Shown one piece after another: positions 43,911-54,037 of a stretch of DNA of 64,000 nt; positions within the stretch are counted from its first letter, which is position 1, and every line of letters starts with the position of its first letter. Origin of the DNA: Hyphomicrobiales bacterium (GTDB taxonomy: Bacteria; Pseudomonadota; Alphaproteobacteria; Rhizobiales; Rhizobiaceae); assembly GCA_021775455.1 (NCBI GenBank), contig JAJFHU010000020.1, positions 62,001 through 126,000 on the forward strand. The letters run 5' to 3'. Under the pieces are notes generated by a model. The model saw nothing but the letters and a program-made list of their open reading frames with translations, made no database searches and had not been told where the DNA came from. The translations under genes and the position numbers were made by a program.

Positions 43911-44219
43911 TTGACGAATCGCAAACAAATCAGTCCGATGACCCCTCAAGATGCGACAAATTTGGCAATTTTCGCTGTTCAGCACCTTTCTGGTGACAAT
44001 GAACTGCTATCCCGGTTCGTTGCGCTAAGCGGTATCGACCCGTCAGAACTTCGACAAATAGCCGATTCTGATGCTTTTATGATCGCTGTACTGGATTTTT
44101 TTATGGCTGATGAGCCAAGTTTGTTGGCATTTGCTGCTAGCCGGGGTTTGAATCCAGCCGATATCTCCAAGGCTCGTGCCATTCTTGAGCCAAACCAGCC
44201 CCTGGAAGAATGGACATGA
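43911..44219 (+). CDS. DUF3572 family protein
   Basis: A small all-helical protein of about 100 residues ([20 protein letters not shown], then [17 protein letters not shown]). It matches the DUF3572 family, found next to dinB in rhizobia; function unknown. Start choice: TTG 43911 has AGGTGG upstream; ATG 43938 ([12 protein letters not shown]) is the plainer alternative and gives 93 residues; TTG 43890 is also in frame. The stop overlaps the dinB start by four bases (ATGA). Confidence 0.8.
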   Translation: MTNRKQISPMTPQDATNLAIFAVQHLSGDNELLSRFVALSGIDPSELRQIADSDAFMIAVLDFFMADEPSLLAFAASRGLNPADISKARAILEPNQPLEEWT

Positions 44220-45481
44220 GTGGCCTCCAGTATCTGTGCCGGGACTGTTTGAACTGGCAAAAAACGACCGAACGGTGCAAAAACTGCGGAAGCCCGCGTA
44301 TCATAGGTCATTCAGAACTTAAAACACTGTCGATTGCCCATATTGATTGCGATGCATTTTATGCCTCGGTTGAAAAACGGGACAATCCGGAATTGGCCAA
44401 CAAGCCAGTGATCATTGGAGGCGGGAAACGAGGCGTTGTATCTACCGCTTGTTACGTAGCGCGGATCAACGGTGTTCATTCAGCAATGCCCATGTTCAAG
44501 GCCTTGAAGGCCTGCCCGGACGCCGTGGTCATTCGACCAAGTATGGAAAAGTACAGCTCGGTCGGAAAAACCATCCGTACCATGATGACTGAATTGACAC
44601 CGATGGTAGAACCTCTCTCTATTGACGAAGCATTCCTCGATCTTTCGGGAACAGAAAAATTGCACGGCGCATGCCCGGCAGAAGTTTTGGCAGGACTTGC
44701 AAAACGAGTTGAAAAAGAACTTGGAATTTCGGTTTCAATCGGCCTGTCCTATTGCAAATTTTTGGCAAAGGTAGCTTCGGACATGAACAAACCACGCGGG
44801 TTTTCTGTAGTCGGAAAGGAAGAAGCACTCGGGTTTTTGCGCAAGCAGCCGGTTTCAATAGTTTGGGGAGTTGGAAAAGTTACCCAGGCAATGCTTGCCA
44901 GGGATGGGATTCACGAACTTTCAGTCGTTCAGGATATGGAAGAGCAAGAACTGGCAAAGCGATACGGTTCAATGGGATTGCACCTTTTCCGACTGGCAAA
45001 CGGTCGCGATAGTCGATCCGTTTCTCCAGGAGGTGGCGCAAAATCGATCAGTTCTGAAACAACATTCTTCGAAGATAAATCAGATATCGAACAACTGCTT
45101 CCAATACTTAGATCTCTATCCGAGAAGGTTTCCGCCCGACTCAAAAAGTCGCACATCGCCGGGCAAACCATCGTACTTAAATTAAAAACCGCTGACTTCA
45201 AATCGCGCACCCGGAACCGCCAACTTGCTGATCCAACCCAACTTGCAGATCGCATTTTCAGAACCGGAAGTGAATTGCTGAACCGGGAAATAGATGGCAC
45301 CAAGTTTCGCCTTCTGGGTATTGGCGTTTCGACACTGGGGCCAGATGACAATGCTGATCCGCATGATCTGGTGGACATACAGGCTACCCGCCGCGCACAA
45401 GCAGAACAAGCAATCGACAAGGTCCGGGGGAAATTCGGCAACAAGTCAGTAGAATACGGATTGACCTTCAAGAAAAAATAA
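44216..45481 (+). CDS. dinB: DNA polymerase IV with N-terminal zinc ribbon
   Basis: A Y-family translesion polymerase of about 421 residues. Catalytic residues appear in [20 protein letters not shown] (about 40-59) and [12 protein letters not shown], followed by thumb and little-finger domains. Before the catalytic part lies a short zinc ribbon (CRDCLNW with ERCKNCGS), a feature I recall from rhizobial DinB proteins and not in E. coli. ATG 44216 is chosen for its ATGA coupling with the DUF3572 gene; ATG 44210 is two codons earlier. Confidence 0.95.
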   Translation: MSGLQYLCRDCLNWQKTTERCKNCGSPRIIGHSELKTLSIAHIDCDAFYASVEKRDNPELANKPVIIGGGKRGVVSTACYVARINGVHSAMPMFKALKACPDAVVIRPSMEKYSSVGKTIRTMMTELTPMVEPLSIDEAFLDLSGTEKLHGACPAEVLAGLAKRVEKELGISVSIGLSYCKFLAKVASDMNKPRGFSVVGKEEALGFLRKQPVSIVWGVGKVTQAMLARDGIHELSVVQDMEEQELAKRYGSMGLHLFRLANGRDSRSVSPGGGAKSISSETTFFEDKSDIEQLLPILRSLSEKVSARLKKSHIAGQTIVLKLKTADFKSRTRNRQLADPTQLADRIFRTGSELLNREIDGTKFRLLGIGVSTLGPDDNADPHDLVDIQATRRAQAEQAIDKVRGKFGNKSVEYGLTFKKK

Positions 45482-45513
45482 ATACTATCAATAGGTTGTA
45501 ACCAAAACCGGAA

Positions 45514-46347
45514 TCAATTTTCAATAGTGCAAGTAGTCGACTCCAATATCTCGATTTTGGAAAGCTCAGCCTTCAAAGTGTACTCCGGATAACGCATGTG
45601 AACCTGCCGTGAGATGCCGTTTTCGTAGAGCATGAATGAAGTTTCATAGACGGGTAGAGACTCAGATTTGTTGGTAATGTTTTTGTCAAAGTAGCTAATT
45701 GTAACCGGCCAGGCTTCCGCCTGCGACAAACTCTGGGGCAAAGATACTTCCTCATCTTCAAGGGTGGATTCCAAAACCCGTGGCTTGCCTATCACGCTTG
45801 TGCTTGCGAGCACTTTGTCGCCATCTCCAGAACCATCAAATATATCGGCGGTAACAAAAACTTCTCCTGTCTTGGCCGCTTCAATGAGGGAGACAAGATG
45901 AGTATTCGTAAATTGTGACGGGTCCAGTTCCAGTCTCAGTTCTTCCGGTTTGGAAATTGTTACAACGGTCCCGGTTTCTTCCAAACCCGCTTTGCCTGCC
46001 AATTCTCTCTCGAGTTGCGTGTTCACAAGACTTCGATTTACGAAAGAGAATTGCTTGCCATCAGCACTTTCGTGTGAACTGACCTGCTGATCGGTCAAAA
46101 AACTGTCTGAGCCGGTTCTGATATTGGTGACAAACCGAAAACGCACTGCCATTCCCTCGCATTCGTTTCCCTTGATTTCATAGACTATCCGACCGCTCAT
46201 GGTTTTTATCCCTGAACGCGGTTCGGCACTTTCAAGTTTGATGTTGTAAACAGCACGGTGAGCCGCAAGGATTTCAAATCCTGCGGCATGCACCAAATCA
46301 CTCAGGGCAAAACTCAAAATAATCAATGCGGATGCGAGTTTTATCAT
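45514..46347 (-). CDS. EipB/DUF1849-type cell-envelope protein
   Basis: A 277-residue exported protein. The signal peptide is MIKLASALIILSFALSDLVHA, followed by FEILAAHRAVYNIKLESAEPRSGI, typical of the DUF1849/EipB group. EipB of Brucella is a periplasmic beta-spiral protein that supports envelope integrity. Two Cys residues are far apart (GNECEGMAV and STTCTIEN), as in EipB, and could form a disulfide. ATG 46347 follows AAAGG; the frame is open upstream to 46380. It is divergent from the GDPD gene. Confidence 0.85.
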   Translation of the reverse strand: MIKLASALIILSFALSDLVHAAGFEILAAHRAVYNIKLESAEPRSGIKTMSGRIVYEIKGNECEGMAVRFRFVTNIRTGSDSFLTDQQVSSHESADGKQFSFVNRSLVNTQLERELAGKAGLEETGTVVTISKPEELRLELDPSQFTNTHLVSLIEAAKTGEVFVTADIFDGSGDGDKVLASTSVIGKPRVLESTLEDEEVSLPQSLSQAEAWPVTISYFDKNITNKSESLPVYETSFMLYENGISRQVHMRYPEYTLKAELSKIEILESTTCTIEN

Positions 46348-46442
46348 TTGCTGGCCTTTCGGGAATCTGGAACACTGCATTGTGTGCCTTTTTGCGAGTC
46401 AGCAATCTTCACCATACAGACGCATACTACTGAGGCAATGCC

Positions 46443-47177
46443 ATGACACTACAACTTTCAAAAATCGGTGAATCGCCGGTTTCCTGGCTAGGTAAAATAC
46501 CGATTGCTCATCGCGGACTACATGACAAAACTCACGGCATTTACGAAAACACGCTTTCAGCGGCCATGGCTGCTGTTGAGAACGGATATGCAATCGAAGT
46601 AGATCTGCAGCCTGCTTCTGATGGAGTGCCGATGGTATTTCATGATTATACACTGGACCGACTAACCGAACATTCAGGTAACTTTCGCGAAGTTGCTTCC
46701 ACGGCCCTGCGTTCCATTTCGATCATGAACACCAATGATTGCATTCCTGCATTGGAAGAATTGTTTAAAAAGGTTTCTGGAAAAAGTCCTCTGGTCCTTG
46801 AATTGAAAGGACAAAAAGAAACAGACGCCGGGTTCGTAGCTGCCATCGCAGAATTGGCGAAACGCTACACAGGCAAGGTAGCAATCATGTCCTTCAGCCA
46901 CTGGTTACTTGAAGACGCCCGCGAAATTGCGCCGGAACTGCATTTGGGCCTGACCGCAGAAGGCAACAATGATTATTATGAAGCCCATCGAAAAATTGCA
47001 GAGAGTTGCAATGTGGATTTCCTGTCTTATTCTATTAAGGATCTCGATTGCGATTTCGTCCGTAATTTCCGACAAACCGGTCGCCCGGTTATTTGCTGGA
47101 CGATCAGAACTGATGATCAAATTAAAAAGAGCAAAAAATACGCAGACCAAATGACCTTTGAAGGTTTCCTTCCCTGA
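46443..47177 (+). CDS. Glycerophosphodiester phosphodiesterase
   Basis: A 244-residue GDPD enzyme that splits glycerophosphodiesters into glycerol-3-phosphate and an alcohol. The family features are present: AHRGLHDKTHGIYENTLSAA (His, Arg and Glu, about 22-41), EVDLQPASDGVPMVFHD (51-67), and the late SYSIKDLD-region. There is no signal peptide, so it is cytoplasmic. It diverges from the EipB gene and is followed by the FemAB-like gene after 57 bases. Confidence 0.92.
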   Translation: MTLQLSKIGESPVSWLGKIPIAHRGLHDKTHGIYENTLSAAMAAVENGYAIEVDLQPASDGVPMVFHDYTLDRLTEHSGNFREVASTALRSISIMNTNDCIPALEELFKKVSGKSPLVLELKGQKETDAGFVAAIAELAKRYTGKVAIMSFSHWLLEDAREIAPELHLGLTAEGNNDYYEAHRKIAESCNVDFLSYSIKDLDCDFVRNFRQTGRPVICWTIRTDDQIKKSKKYADQMTFEGFLP

Positions 47178-47234
47178 GACAGGTCAGCTGGCATCTGGCT
47201 CACGATAATTGTTTACCCCGCGGAAAAGCACTTG

Positions 47235-48401
47235 GTGACTGAAAGCTTTCAAATACAGGTAATTTCCTCACTTGATGATGTGGAGGCATCTGCCTGGAAT
47301 GCACTTCTGGAAGGACGGCCACTCAATCCATTTGTAACCCACGAATTTCTGCACGCGTTGGAAGCCAGTAAATCTGCGTGTGCGGAAACGGGTTGGCTTG
47401 CCCAACACTTGTTGCTGCAAACCACAAATGGAAAATTACTTGGTGCCCTGCCCTGTTATTTGAAAAACCATTCTCAAGGTGAGTATGTGTTTGATCATGG
47501 TTGGGCGGACGCATTTTACCGCGCCGGGGGAGACTATTATCCCAAGCTGCAATGCTCCGTTCCATTTACTCCGGCAACCGGACCTCGATTTCTGGTGCCG
47601 CCTTCAAACAATGCAAACGCATGCGCAACAGCTCTGGCGCAGGGACTCAAACAACTTTGCGATAAGATGCTTGTTTCCTCAGCACATATTACATTCATGG
47701 AGGAAGACCAGTGGAGCACAATGCGGACCATGGATTTTCTTTTACGCACTGATCAGCAATTTCACTGGATAAATGATGATTACAGGAATTTCGACGACTT
47801 TTTGGATGCCCTTTCTTCCCGTAAGCGCAAGAACATCAAAAAAGAGCGAATAACCGCGCATGCAATTCCCGGTCTTTCCATCGAGCACCTTACAAATGAC
47901 AACCTGACCGATGAAGTTTGGGACCGGTTCTTTGGCTTCTATCAGGATACCGGTGCCCGAAAATGGGGACAGCCGTATTTGACACGTGGTTTCTTTACAA
48001 AGATTGGAGAAACTTTCGGCGATAGAACTTTACTGATTATGGCAAAGCGGGAAGGAAAATACATCGCGGGAGCCTTGAACTTCGTTGGTGAAAATTGTCT
48101 GTACGGGAGACATTGGGGTTGCATGGAAGATCATCCATTTCTGCATTTTGAGCTTTGCTATTACCAGGCAATTGAATTTGCGATCAAAAACGGATTGAGC
48201 CGGGTGGAGGCTGGTGCGCAAGGGGCCCACAAGTTGGCACGCGGTTATTTGCCGGTCAAAACCCGTTCGGCACACTGGATCACTCATCCTGGATTTCGCG
48301 GTGCTGTTTCGGATTATCTGATGCAGGAGCGCAAACATGTGGATATGGAAAATCGCACCCTGGAAACACATGCACCATTCAAAAAATCAGGAGAGCAGTA
48401 A
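47235..48401 (+). CDS. GNAT/FemAB-like protein (DUF482/peptidoglycan-biosynthesis type)
   Basis: A 388-residue protein of the DUF482/FemAB-like acyltransferase group. Landmarks are the opening IQVISSLDDVEASAWNAL, the block SSRKRKNIKKERITA (about 192-206), and the C-terminal GAQGAHKLARGYLPVKTRSAH. Members are suggested to transfer amino acids or acyl groups; the substrate here is unknown. The start is GTG 47235 or TTG 47232. Its stop overlaps the start of the HIT gene (TAATG), so the two are coupled. Confidence 0.85.
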   Translation: MTESFQIQVISSLDDVEASAWNALLEGRPLNPFVTHEFLHALEASKSACAETGWLAQHLLLQTTNGKLLGALPCYLKNHSQGEYVFDHGWADAFYRAGGDYYPKLQCSVPFTPATGPRFLVPPSNNANACATALAQGLKQLCDKMLVSSAHITFMEEDQWSTMRTMDFLLRTDQQFHWINDDYRNFDDFLDALSSRKRKNIKKERITAHAIPGLSIEHLTNDNLTDEVWDRFFGFYQDTGARKWGQPYLTRGFFTKIGETFGDRTLLIMAKREGKYIAGALNFVGENCLYGRHWGCMEDHPFLHFELCYYQAIEFAIKNGLSRVEAGAQGAHKLARGYLPVKTRSAHWITHPGFRGAVSDYLMQERKHVDMENRTLETHAPFKKSGEQ

Positions 48402-48826
48402 TGACTAGCACCTATGACAACGACAACATTTTTGCCAAAATCCTGCGCGGGGAAATGCCCGCCCACAAGATTTTTGAGGATGAGCACACTTTTGCTTTCA
48501 TGGATATTATGCCACGCGGTGATGGGCATGCATTGGTAATTCCCAAAGCCCCTGCGAGAAACTTGCTTGATGCTGATCTGGAGACACTGACTCAGGTGCA
48601 CAAAACTGTTCAACATATTGGTAAGGCTGCGATGAAAGCGTACGCAGCCGATGGCCTGACAATCCAGCAATTCAATGAACCAGCCGGCGGTCAGATTGTG
48701 TTCCACTATCATGTGCACATAATACCCCGATTTGATGGCGTTAAACTCAGGCCACATACGGGCGATATGGAAAAGCCTGAAATCCTTGCAGCAAATGCCC
48801 AACGATACATTGATGAGCTTGAATGA
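48401..48826 (+). CDS. HIT family hydrolase
   Basis: A 141-residue HIT-domain protein, a nucleotide hydrolase or transferase acting on AMP-linked substrates. The HIT triad is H102-Y-H104-V-H106. The start of the protein (DNIFAKILRGEMPAHKIFED) is typical of the bacterial HinT group. It is translated right after the FemAB-like gene (TAATG overlap) and followed by the sterol-desaturase-like gene after 65 bases. Confidence 0.95.
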   Translation: MTSTYDNDNIFAKILRGEMPAHKIFEDEHTFAFMDIMPRGDGHALVIPKAPARNLLDADLETLTQVHKTVQHIGKAAMKAYAADGLTIQQFNEPAGGQIVFHYHVHIIPRFDGVKLRPHTGDMEKPEILAANAQRYIDELE

Positions 48827-48891
48827 ATCAAAATTGCAGCAAATAGTCGCAACCAACTGACTTAATTGGATTTTAACCTGCCATTCCTAAG

Positions 48892-49890
48892 ATGGAACCG
48901 ACGAAAATTCGGATCCCATTTGAAACTGGGCAGGCATCAATGCAGATTATCGAAAAAGCAGATTACAGCGTTAGTGAATTACCTTCTGCAATAGTAACCT
49001 CACTGTTGTCTACCGAGATGTTTATCGCTTACATATTTGCTGGTCTTTTGATGGGACTGACTTTCGTAAAAAGAGGTCCGTCATCTCTTCCAAAAGACAA
49101 GACAATAAAGGGTGTGCTTGCCTCAGTGGCAATTTTTGCCTGCAACATACTGCTCGCACCGATCTTGACCGTAGGTGTCTACTACACAACAAAATTTTAC
49201 GAACTGGCGAACATACCATCTCTTTCCGGAGACATCTGGATTGGAACTCCGGTGTTTGCGGCTGCCGTAATCGCAATCATTTCAAAGGATTTTGTGGATT
49301 ATTGGAACCATCGGATCATGCATACAAAATGGGTATGGCCGATCCATGCGATCCATCATTCTGACGAAGTAGTCAACGGCATGACGACTTTCAGAATACA
49401 CGCTCTTGAAGCGCTGTTTATGAAAATGTCCCACATACTGGTGTTGAGTTGGATGGGCATGCCACCGGAAGCTGCTGCTTCTTCCTATGTATTGCTTATG
49501 CTCCTGAACATGTATGTTCATGCCGATGTGGACTGGAATCACGGACGGTTCAAGTTACTGGTCGCTTCACCACAATTTCACCGTTGGCACCATGCAGATT
49601 ATCACGAAGCATACGGCAAGAATTTGGCCAATGTGATTCCCTTGTATGATTATCTGTTTGGAACCTACTACGATCCCGGCCCCTGTCGTGAGCGCATGGG
49701 CGCAAAGGGAGTGCCACACGCCGACGTGGTTGGCTTGATGGCATTTCCGTTCGTGGAATGGGGGAAGCTTGTTTCAGAAACCGGGTTGGGTAGATTTTTT
49801 CGGGGCACTTCCGATAATCAACCAGCCATGGATGCTGTAGTTGAAAACCCCTTGACGCCGGTCCGGCGCAGCGCTTCATCAAACAACTGA
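48892..49890 (+). CDS. Sterol desaturase/fatty acid hydroxylase family protein
   Basis: A 332-residue membrane di-iron enzyme. Histidine boxes are HRIMH (140-144), HAIHH (152-156) and HRWHH (230-234), with about four membrane helices before and between them. In bacteria such proteins hydroxylate lipids or carotenoids; the target here is unknown. An alternative start at ATG 48940 (MQIIEKADY) gives 316 residues. The last 73 bases overlap the convergent GGCT gene, so the C-terminal Pro/Ser-rich tail is coded on both strands. Confidence 0.88.
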   Translation: MEPTKIRIPFETGQASMQIIEKADYSVSELPSAIVTSLLSTEMFIAYIFAGLLMGLTFVKRGPSSLPKDKTIKGVLASVAIFACNILLAPILTVGVYYTTKFYELANIPSLSGDIWIGTPVFAAAVIAIISKDFVDYWNHRIMHTKWVWPIHAIHHSDEVVNGMTTFRIHALEALFMKMSHILVLSWMGMPPEAAASSYVLLMLLNMYVHADVDWNHGRFKLLVASPQFHRWHHADYHEAYGKNLANVIPLYDYLFGTYYDPGPCRERMGAKGVPHADVVGLMAFPFVEWGKLVSETGLGRFFRGTSDNQPAMDAVVENPLTPVRRSASSNN

Positions 49891-50447
49891 ATTTCTTCTT
49901 CGCTTAACGAAACCGCCCGTGAATATCTCGGAGCGTGGCGATCGAGAAGCATATCACGATCGAATCCGTGGGTTGTATCCAGAAAATGGTCAATGCCATC
50001 CACACCAAATTCATTGAAATATCCCTGCATGACCGCATCGATATAGCTCTGCAACAGCATGCCATCTCCAGGCAAATATGATTTTTCTTGAGCCACATAA
50101 AAATACAACGCATCAGGAACAAATATCGGGGTCATGGAATTTCCAGCGGGATTCACAAACTCGATATCTCGCAGATCAATTGGGATCCGGTCATATCCAG
50201 CTTCTCGCTCATCAACCAGCATCAGGTTTTCAGCGCGATCAATCACAATCATTCCATTGATGGAACAAGATTCATCTTCGTGAATGGATAACAGGGCAAC
50301 CGGATCATCCAACGTGTGCGTACGTGACTGCCAATGACGTCTCCAGCCTCTTAGCCGGGCTGGCATATGGTTAACAAAATCAGTTCTAAGTGTGTGCCGG
50401 TTTACCAGAGAACCAAACCCGAAATATCCGACCAATTCTTTACTCAA
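49818..50447 (-). CDS. Gamma-glutamylcyclotransferase-like protein
   Basis: A 209-residue GGCT-fold protein that would release 5-oxoproline from gamma-glutamyl compounds. The substrate loop reads YFGFGSLVN (about 8-16), and the catalytic glutamate is probably E83 in DEREAGYDRI. The start is TTG 50447, which overlaps the gor stop by four bases (TTGA). Being directly after glutathione reductase supports a role in glutathione turnover. Its 3' end overlaps the convergent sterol-desaturase-like gene by 73 bases. Confidence 0.85.
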   Translation of the reverse strand: MSKELVGYFGFGSLVNRHTLRTDFVNHMPARLRGWRRHWQSRTHTLDDPVALLSIHEDESCSINGMIVIDRAENLMLVDEREAGYDRIPIDLRDIEFVNPAGNSMTPIFVPDALYFYVAQEKSYLPGDGMLLQSYIDAVMQGYFNEFGVDGIDHFLDTTHGFDRDMLLDRHAPRYSRAVSLSEEEIQLFDEALRRTGVKGFSTTASMAG

Positions 50448-51835
50448 GATTGCCTTACTCCGTCCACGATCTGATAATCAGGATGATACATCGTCACCAG
50501 CTCTTCTGCTGCCGTTGGGTGCACAGCCATAGTGCGATCAAAGTCAGCCTTCTTCGCACCCATCTTGATTGCGATTCCCAAGGTCTGTGCCATTTCACCA
50601 GCATCCGGCCCCAGAATATGAACCCCAAGCACCTTGTCGCTTTCAGCATCACACACAATTTTCATTAGCATTTTTTCGCCTGAACCAGAAAGTGTGTTCT
50701 TCAATGGACGAAAATGCGCTCGGAATACATTCAGCTTCGTGTATTGCCTGGCAGCATTCTCTTCACTGAAACCGACTGTACCAATCTCTGGCTGTGTAAA
50801 CACCGCTGTTGCGATAAACTTGTGATCCGGTTTTGTTGGATTATTTCGGTATTCGGTTTCAATGAAACACATGGCTTCATGAATTGCGACGGGAGTAAGA
50901 GCAACCCGGTTGGTCACATCACCCAATGCCCAAATTGAATTCACATTCGTCTTTGAGTACTCATCAACCTTGATAAATCCTCGCTCGTCAGTTTCGACAC
51001 CTGCAACATCAAGGCCAAGCGATTTGGTAGTCGGATCACGACCAACTGCCAACATAACCTGGTCAGCAACCAGTTCGTTTCCGTTGTTGAGTTTTACGGA
51101 TCGAGTACCATCGTCAGCTTCCCCGACAGATGTTATTTCTGTCTGGCACAATATTTCAATACCCTTCGCAGCCATCTCAACGTGAAGATTTTCTCGCAAA
51201 TCATCGTCAAAACCACGAAGAATTTCTTCGCCACGATACACCACCGTCACCTTGCTACCCAGACCCGCAAATATGCAGGCGAATTCAAGAGCAATGTATC
51301 CACCACCATTAATGACGATACGATCAGGTAATTCGGTTAATTGAAATACTTCGTCTGAAGTAATGCAGTGTTCGCTCCCGGGCAGATTCGATAAACGGTT
51401 CGGCGCACCCCCCGTTGCAACAATTATTTTCTCTGCGGTGACTGTGCGATTTTCTGCCTGCAGATACACTGAATTTGGCCCGGATAGCACCGCCCTGGTA
51501 TCAAGTATATCAGCCTCTACATTAGACAGGCCTTTTCGATAAAGTCCCTCCAACCGCGCAATTTCGCGATCCTTGTTGGCAATCAACTTTGACCAGTCAA
51601 AACGCGGGTCACCGACCTCCCAGCCAAATCCGGCTGCAGCGTCGAATGCTTCTGAAAAGTGGGAAGCATAAACCATCAACTTCTTTGGCACACAACCTCG
51701 AATGACGCAGGTTCCGCCAAAACGGTATTCCTCCGCGACACCCACTTTCTTTCCCAGTGATGCTGTTACGCGACCAGCGCGCACGCCACCGGAGCCACCT
51801 CCAATTACAAAAAGATCGTAATCATAATCTGCCAT
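50444..51835 (-). CDS. gor: Glutathione-disulfide reductase
   Basis: Reduces GSSG to GSH with NADPH in the cytoplasm. The 463-residue flavoprotein has the FAD motif GGGSGGVRAGR (12-22), the redox-active disulfide C43/C48 in GGTCVIRGCVPKK, the NADPH-domain INGGGYIALEFA, and the C-terminal HPTAAEELV with the catalytic His-Glu pair. ATG 51835 (MADYDYDLFVIG) is chosen over ATG 51853. It lies after a terminator for the upstream rpiA/DUF2059 pair. Confidence 0.95.
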   Translation of the reverse strand: MADYDYDLFVIGGGSGGVRAGRVTASLGKKVGVAEEYRFGGTCVIRGCVPKKLMVYASHFSEAFDAAAGFGWEVGDPRFDWSKLIANKDREIARLEGLYRKGLSNVEADILDTRAVLSGPNSVYLQAENRTVTAEKIIVATGGAPNRLSNLPGSEHCITSDEVFQLTELPDRIVINGGGYIALEFACIFAGLGSKVTVVYRGEEILRGFDDDLRENLHVEMAAKGIEILCQTEITSVGEADDGTRSVKLNNGNELVADQVMLAVGRDPTTKSLGLDVAGVETDERGFIKVDEYSKTNVNSIWALGDVTNRVALTPVAIHEAMCFIETEYRNNPTKPDHKFIATAVFTQPEIGTVGFSEENAARQYTKLNVFRAHFRPLKNTLSGSGEKMLMKIVCDAESDKVLGVHILGPDAGEMAQTLGIAIKMGAKKADFDRTMAVHPTAAEELVTMYHPDYQIVDGVRQS

Positions 51836-51870
51836 GGGGCATCCAATAACCACTTTAAAATTTTTGCAAC

Positions 51871-51904
51871 AAAAAACCGGGTGAATTGCACAAATTCACC
51901 CGGA
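51871..51904 (-). terminator. Rho-independent terminator after the DUF2059 gene
   Basis: CCGGGTGAATT (51878-51888) pairs with AATTCACCCGG (51894-51904), with a five-base loop. On the minus strand it is followed by a T-run (A-run at 51872-51877 on the plus strand), so it ends the rpiA/DUF2059 transcript. Confidence 0.85.
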
Positions 51905-51927
51905 ATTTATCACACGCTCAAAATTTG

Positions 51928-52440
51928 TTACTGCAATCCAGACGCATTCAATTTTTCGCCAACTGCTTTGTTCAAATCTCGACCAAGGCCAACACCCCAG
52001 ACTTTTGCAGTTGCCTGAATTTCTCGGGCCAAAATTGGTGTTTCCTTGATAAGCTTCTTTCCGGTATCACTGGCGTAAAACTCGGCTATTTCGTTAAGTT
52101 CATCTTCAGTGAAAATTCGAGCATAGACCCTCGCAATTTCACTTTCCAGAACTCCACGCCGTGGAGCCAACTCGATTGCAGCATTGTCTACGATTTCAGT
52201 AATTTCTTCCTGAAGATCTGGTCGATTTTGAATAAGGGTTGTTTTTGTGTTTGCAGCCATACCTGGCAAAGCATTGTCAAACTGTCTTGTTGAGCCGATC
52301 GCATTGATAGCAGACTTTGCTGCTGCAATATGATCTTCAGAGATTTCCTGTGCCGATGTCGCATTAAAAAGTGCGGCGCTCAAAAAAGTTGAAATTACCA
52401 AAGCTTTGATAATTCGCATTATATGTACAACTGGTTTCAT
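51928..52440 (-). CDS. DUF2059 family exported protein
   Basis: A 170-residue protein with an N-terminal signal sequence (IIKALVISTFLSAALFNATSA) and a mature helical DUF2059 domain (IYARIFTEDELNEIAEFYAS-type segment, about 116-136). Function is unknown; members occur near envelope or stress genes. The start is ATG 52440 with AAGG upstream; ATG 52419 is a second choice. It follows rpiA by 47 bases on the same strand, so they may be co-transcribed, and a terminator follows it. Confidence 0.85.
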   Translation of the reverse strand: MKPVVHIMRIIKALVISTFLSAALFNATSAQEISEDHIAAAKSAINAIGSTRQFDNALPGMAANTKTTLIQNRPDLQEEITEIVDNAAIELAPRRGVLESEIARVYARIFTEDELNEIAEFYASDTGKKLIKETPILAREIQATAKVWGVGLGRDLNKAVGEKLNASGLQ

Positions 52441-52487
52441 TTAACCTTACCTTCGGGTCTAAGTTATTGATTATCTGTCTGAAGCGG

Positions 52488-53183
52488 TCAAGCCTCCGCA
52501 TCAAGCCGTCGCACACCCTGACTACCTGCCAGGAACACGGTTTTGGCGTAACCCAAAAAGAGACCATGTTCAACCACGCCGGGCACATTCAGTAGTGCGT
52601 TTGAGAGGCTCTGTGCATCCAAAATGCGGCCAAAAGATGCATCAAGAATGTAGTGACCACCGTCTGTGACAAATGGCTTGTTCCCATCCTTACGCAGTTC
52701 TAGTGTCCCCTCCAACCCAAGACAAGCAGTTGCTTTTTTTATTGCATTCCTGGTGGCTTCCAACCCAAACAAATTTACTTCAATAGGGAGAGGAAAGTTT
52801 CCCAGAACGTCCACAAGCTTGCTGTCATCGGCGATGACAATCATTTTTTCCGCAGCATGTGCCACAATTTTCTCGCGCAACAATGCACCACCACCGCCCT
52901 TGATCAAATCAAGTTTGAAATCTACTTCATCTGCACCATCGATGACCAAATCAAGTTCGGGAATTTCTTCCAGGTTTGATGTCGGAACCGCCAGTTCATC
53001 GCATAGCTTCTGGGTCTTTACGGAAGTTGTTACACCGACGATTTTGAGCCCTTCCAGAATTCTCTCCGCAAGCAGACGCACAAATTCGTCGGCGGTCGAT
53101 CCCGTGCCGATACCAAGCTTCATTCCATCTTTCACAAACGGAATTGCTGCCCGTGCAGCTTCAATCTTTAGTTCTCGGCTCAT
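52488..53183 (-). CDS. rpiA: Ribose-5-phosphate isomerase A
   Basis: Interconverts ribose-5-phosphate and ribulose-5-phosphate in the non-oxidative pentose phosphate pathway. The 231-residue protein has [12 protein letters not shown] (about 24-35), [29 protein letters not shown] given here as landmarks at about 79-107, and a C-terminal [14 protein letters not shown]. These match RpiA. It starts 173 bases from the divergent gph gene. Confidence 0.95.
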   Translation of the reverse strand: MSRELKIEAARAAIPFVKDGMKLGIGTGSTADEFVRLLAERILEGLKIVGVTTSVKTQKLCDELAVPTSNLEEIPELDLVIDGADEVDFKLDLIKGGGGALLREKIVAHAAEKMIVIADDSKLVDVLGNFPLPIEVNLFGLEATRNAIKKATACLGLEGTLELRKDGNKPFVTDGGHYILDASFGRILDAQSLSNALLNVPGVVEHGLFLGYAKTVFLAGSQGVRRLDAEA

Positions 53184-53355
53184 TCAATGGCCAGCTTTCA
53201 CACAATTGCGGAATCATGATTTTATAGTGCTGCCAGATATCATGTACTCCTCGCTGATGCCAATGGTATTGATGCGAAGTTGGTTAAAGTCTCACTGGCA
53301 TGAATCATCAGCCTTCGCTACCAAGGACGTCGAACAAACAAACAAATGTTGAACC

Positions 53356-54033
53356 ATGAAACCATTGATCATTTTCGACCTTGATGGAACGCTGGCAGAC
53401 ACAGCGCCGGATTTGTTGGCTACCCTAAACCGGGTAATCACACCGCACGGCCTTCAGTCTGCGCAACGCAACGAGTTTGGCACCCTGATCGGTCAGGGCG
53501 CACGTGCAATGATTCTACAGGCATTCGAAAACAACAACAAAACAATTTCAGAGGAACAATTGGATCAGTTGTTCAACCATTTCATTGAGGATTACTCGGA
53601 CAACATCGCCAATGATACCAAATTGTATGATGGCGTTACGGCGGCAATGAACCAACTGGAAAATAGCGGCTTTGGATTTGCAGTTTGCACAAACAAGACA
53701 GAAAGGCTCGCCAAACAGTTATTGGAAGAACTGGGTGTCATGAACCGTTTCTCAGCAATCACTGGTGGTGATACCTTTACGTTCAAAAAACCAGATGGCC
53801 GCCATATAGAGGAAACCATTTCCCTTGCCGCAGGTATCCCCGGTCGATCAATAATGATTGGTGACTCGTTAGCCGACATTGCAGCCGCCAAAGAGGCTGG
53901 CATTCCATCAGTCGCGGTTCGGTTCGGTTATTCATCACAACCAGTCGAAGAGCTTAACCCTGACCGAATTATTGAACATTTCGATGAGCTCTCAGCAACT
54001 GTTGAAGCTATCGCGCAAACAATGTTCCGCTAG
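53356..54033 (+). CDS. gph: HAD phosphatase, phosphoglycolate phosphatase-like
   Basis: A 225-residue HAD-superfamily phosphatase. Motif I is FDLDGTLADT (about 8-17), motif II VCTNKTERLAK, motif III FKKPDGRHIEE, and motif IV MIGDSLADIAAAK. In proteobacteria this form removes phosphoglycolate from DNA 3'-end repair or oxygenation; related substrates are possible. It diverges from rpiA and converges on the GGDEF-EAL gene, four bases away. Confidence 0.88.
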   Translation: MKPLIIFDLDGTLADTAPDLLATLNRVITPHGLQSAQRNEFGTLIGQGARAMILQAFENNNKTISEEQLDQLFNHFIEDYSDNIANDTKLYDGVTAAMNQLENSGFGFAVCTNKTERLAKQLLEELGVMNRFSAITGGDTFTFKKPDGRHIEETISLAAGIPGRSIMIGDSLADIAAAKEAGIPSVAVRFGYSSQPVEELNPDRIIEHFDELSATVEAIAQTMFR

Positions 54034-54037
54034 GATT

